Of a stretch of DNA of 64,000 bases, positions 63,030 through 64,000 are shown piece after piece. Positions within the stretch are counted from its first letter, which is position 1; every line of letters begins with the position of its first letter. Source of the DNA: Linum tenue (taxonomy: Eukaryota > Streptophyta > Magnoliopsida > Malpighiales > Linaceae); NCBI GenBank assembly GCA_946122785.1, contig CAMGYJ010000004.1:22949684-23013683 (forward strand), given 5' to 3'. The notes beneath the pieces are model-generated. The model saw only the letters and a list, made by a program, of their open reading frames with translations. It searched no databases and was not told the origin of the DNA. A program made the position numbers and the translations under genes.

Positions 63030-63671
63030 GGGGTTGCATGTTACTGAGGAAGAAACACGGGCAGCCTTCCCTAAAAGTACAGTCGTGTTTCACTCAGCAC
63101 CCCGCCAGTGCTTTTTATGCCGCACGTGGTGGTGATCTTGGAGCAAAACACGGGCAGGTTCCCATAAGAACACGAAGCTGGCTCTTGAAGAATGCTGAAG
63201 GAATGTAAAGCACGGTCAAGTCCAGACCAAAACATGGTTGTTTGACTTTTTGGAGCAAAAATAGAGTTTTAGAGAGAGAAAGTGCAAAGAACAAACGCTA
63301 GGAGCTATTTGGAGTGAATTTCTCTCCATTGAAGCCCAGATTGCATCCCCAGGAGTGAAGATTGACATCCCAGAGCATATTATTCCCATCTTTATGAGTA
63401 TGACTTCTTTGATTTCTGTTTTCCTCTATTTCTCTATGGAGTAGAACTTTCTCTCACTTGGGTATGAAGAACCCTAGTTCCATGTGTTAGGCATCATCAT
63501 TGTAATGACTTTTGGATTGAGATACTGATTGATTTTAATCGATTGAGGTGTGTTTATTGAGTCAATGGAATCCTGATCAACTTCTCTTGATTTCTACTTC
63601 AATTTGTGATAGATAGAATCTGAATAGTTTGTTAAAGCTTCTTCAATCAGTAGGAGTGAATTGATTGTACG
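63030..63671 (+). repeat. 3' LTR of element G, partial
   Basis: From 63245 it aligns with 52567-53000 of the 5' LTR (GAGCAAAAATAGAGTTTTAG, AGTGAAGATTGACAT, TATGGAGTAGAACTTTCTC). The upstream part holds AACACGGGC, GTCGTGTTT, AAACACGGGCAGG and GCACGGTC sites, so this copy keeps a CACGG-type array that the 5' LTR has lost. The start TGATAGCACC is not seen. It is cut at 63672 by another element. Confidence 0.6.
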
Positions 63672-63707
63672 TGATTTGGGCCTAATTGTACATATTTTAC
63701 CCCCGTT
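63672..63707 (+). repeat. A/D-type LTR start fragment
   Basis: TGATTTGGGCCTAATTG followed by TACATATTTTACCCCC matches the start of the D LTR. Only about 36 bases remain before the sequence switches to ORF2. Confidence 0.65.
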
Positions 63708-64000
63708 TGCCTACCAGAAGGATAGCCCGATTGGGCCCCATTGGCGGATGGACCAGGACATGTTCAACCTGTTCAGGTGCCGAGTCGCGATGTCCAGGGT
63801 GCTTTGTCACCCCCAGTGGCACCAGCTCCTGACGGTAGGTTAGCATATCTACCATGTGATCTATGTGGAAGTCTACTCCACATTCTCCCACGTCGTCTTG
63901 GCCAGCAAGAAAAGCCGCCCACACGTGGAGTTCATGCTGGGAGGTCAGCCACGAGTGCTGACCTACGATGCCTTTGGTCAGGCCATGGGGCTCGACACCA
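63708..64000 (+). pseudogene. ORF2 fragment, A type, running off the window
   Basis: The reading QKDSPIGPHWRMDQDMFNLF matches QSGSPIGLHWRLDLDLFNLF in A (2400 onward). It continues with LCHPQWHQLL, a stop at 63841-63843, then YVEVYSTFSHVVLASKKSRP and VEFMLGGQPRVLTYDAFGQA. It is closer to the A copy than to B. The N-terminal part, intron and promoter are absent. Same unknown function as ORF2. Confidence 0.75.

Larger units (their letters stand above)
52365..63671 (+). mobile_element. Element G: Athila-type gag-protease element without pol or ORF2
   Basis: 5' LTR (52365-53457), decayed primer binding site, gag-protease (53600-54782 and 59956-61235 and 61782-61850), 3' region (61851-63000) and part of the 3' LTR (about 63030-63671). 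Insertions: a hAT element (54783-59947) and a hAT MITE (61236-61773). The reading passes from the pol-tail-like end almost directly to the 3' block that follows ORF2 in B, so ORF2 is gone as well as pol. The 3' LTR is interrupted at 63672. Confidence 0.8.

Overview
This window looks like plant nuclear DNA, probably from a eudicot. It is almost entirely nested transposable elements of the kind found in gene-poor, repeat-rich chromosome arms. The signs are Athila-lineage Ty3/gypsy retrotransposons (DLGAS protease, tRNA-Asp primer binding site, Athila-type integrase and RNase H remnants), a Cassandra miniature retrotransposon with 5S rRNA-like LTRs, CACTA, hAT and Mutator-like DNA transposons, and one plant defence gene. 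That gene, a PR-1/CAP protein on the minus strand at 19488-20057, is the only convincing intact host gene. I saw no tRNA gene, true rRNA gene or CRISPR array. All coordinates and comparisons were made by eye.

Layout. 1-10357: element A (plus strand), an Athila-type element without pol. It holds the end of gag-protease, a minus-strand Cassandra insertion (612-1244, TSD TTAAG), an internal palindrome array with TATA box, a broken second ORF (ORF2) split by a 3.8 kb solo LTR (2878-6679), a long 3' region, and an LTR ending at 10357. 10358-20429: unassigned sequence, a 340 bp solo LTR, an inverted-repeat element rich in ATACCA, a gag-only LTR element (15059-17976, minus) and the PR-1 gene. 20430-24251: a complete non-autonomous CACTA element (TSD GAA). 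25121-28467: a region of GCGGTATCGTTTT-like repeats joined to a broken gag. 28468-33838: element D (minus), the only copy with pol remnants (RNase H, integrase). 33839-36228 and 46320-46605: a Ptta/En-Spm transposase-like fragment, split by element B.

36234-46314: element B, complete and young. Its 1344 bp LTRs differ at about 15 positions and its TSD is CCCGG. It has an 893-codon gag-protease ORF whose protease is followed directly by a pol-tail-like end, and a separate spliced ORF2. 46605-52364: element E (minus), degraded, with a 1.09 kb palindromic Mutator-like element. 52365-63671: element G (plus), gag-protease only. It is interrupted by a 5.2 kb hAT element, which carries CACTA ends and a second copy of the palindromic element, and by a 538 bp hAT MITE. 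63672-64000: a chimera of an A/D-type LTR start and ORF2.

How the parts work together. A, B, E and G show no reverse transcriptase or integrase, so they would need enzymes from a pol-bearing relative such as D. A and D share the same 25-nt palindrome in their LTRs. The most interesting pattern is that A and B each carry one palindrome family twice: in the LTR U3 just before the TATA-like box, and again inside the element just before a second TATA box. The internal site leads into a conserved untranslated exon, an intron of about 480-495 bp, and ORF2. The motif differs between the two families but keeps a CACGG/CCGTG core. This suggests two promoters under one regulator, with ORF2 made from its own spliced transcript.
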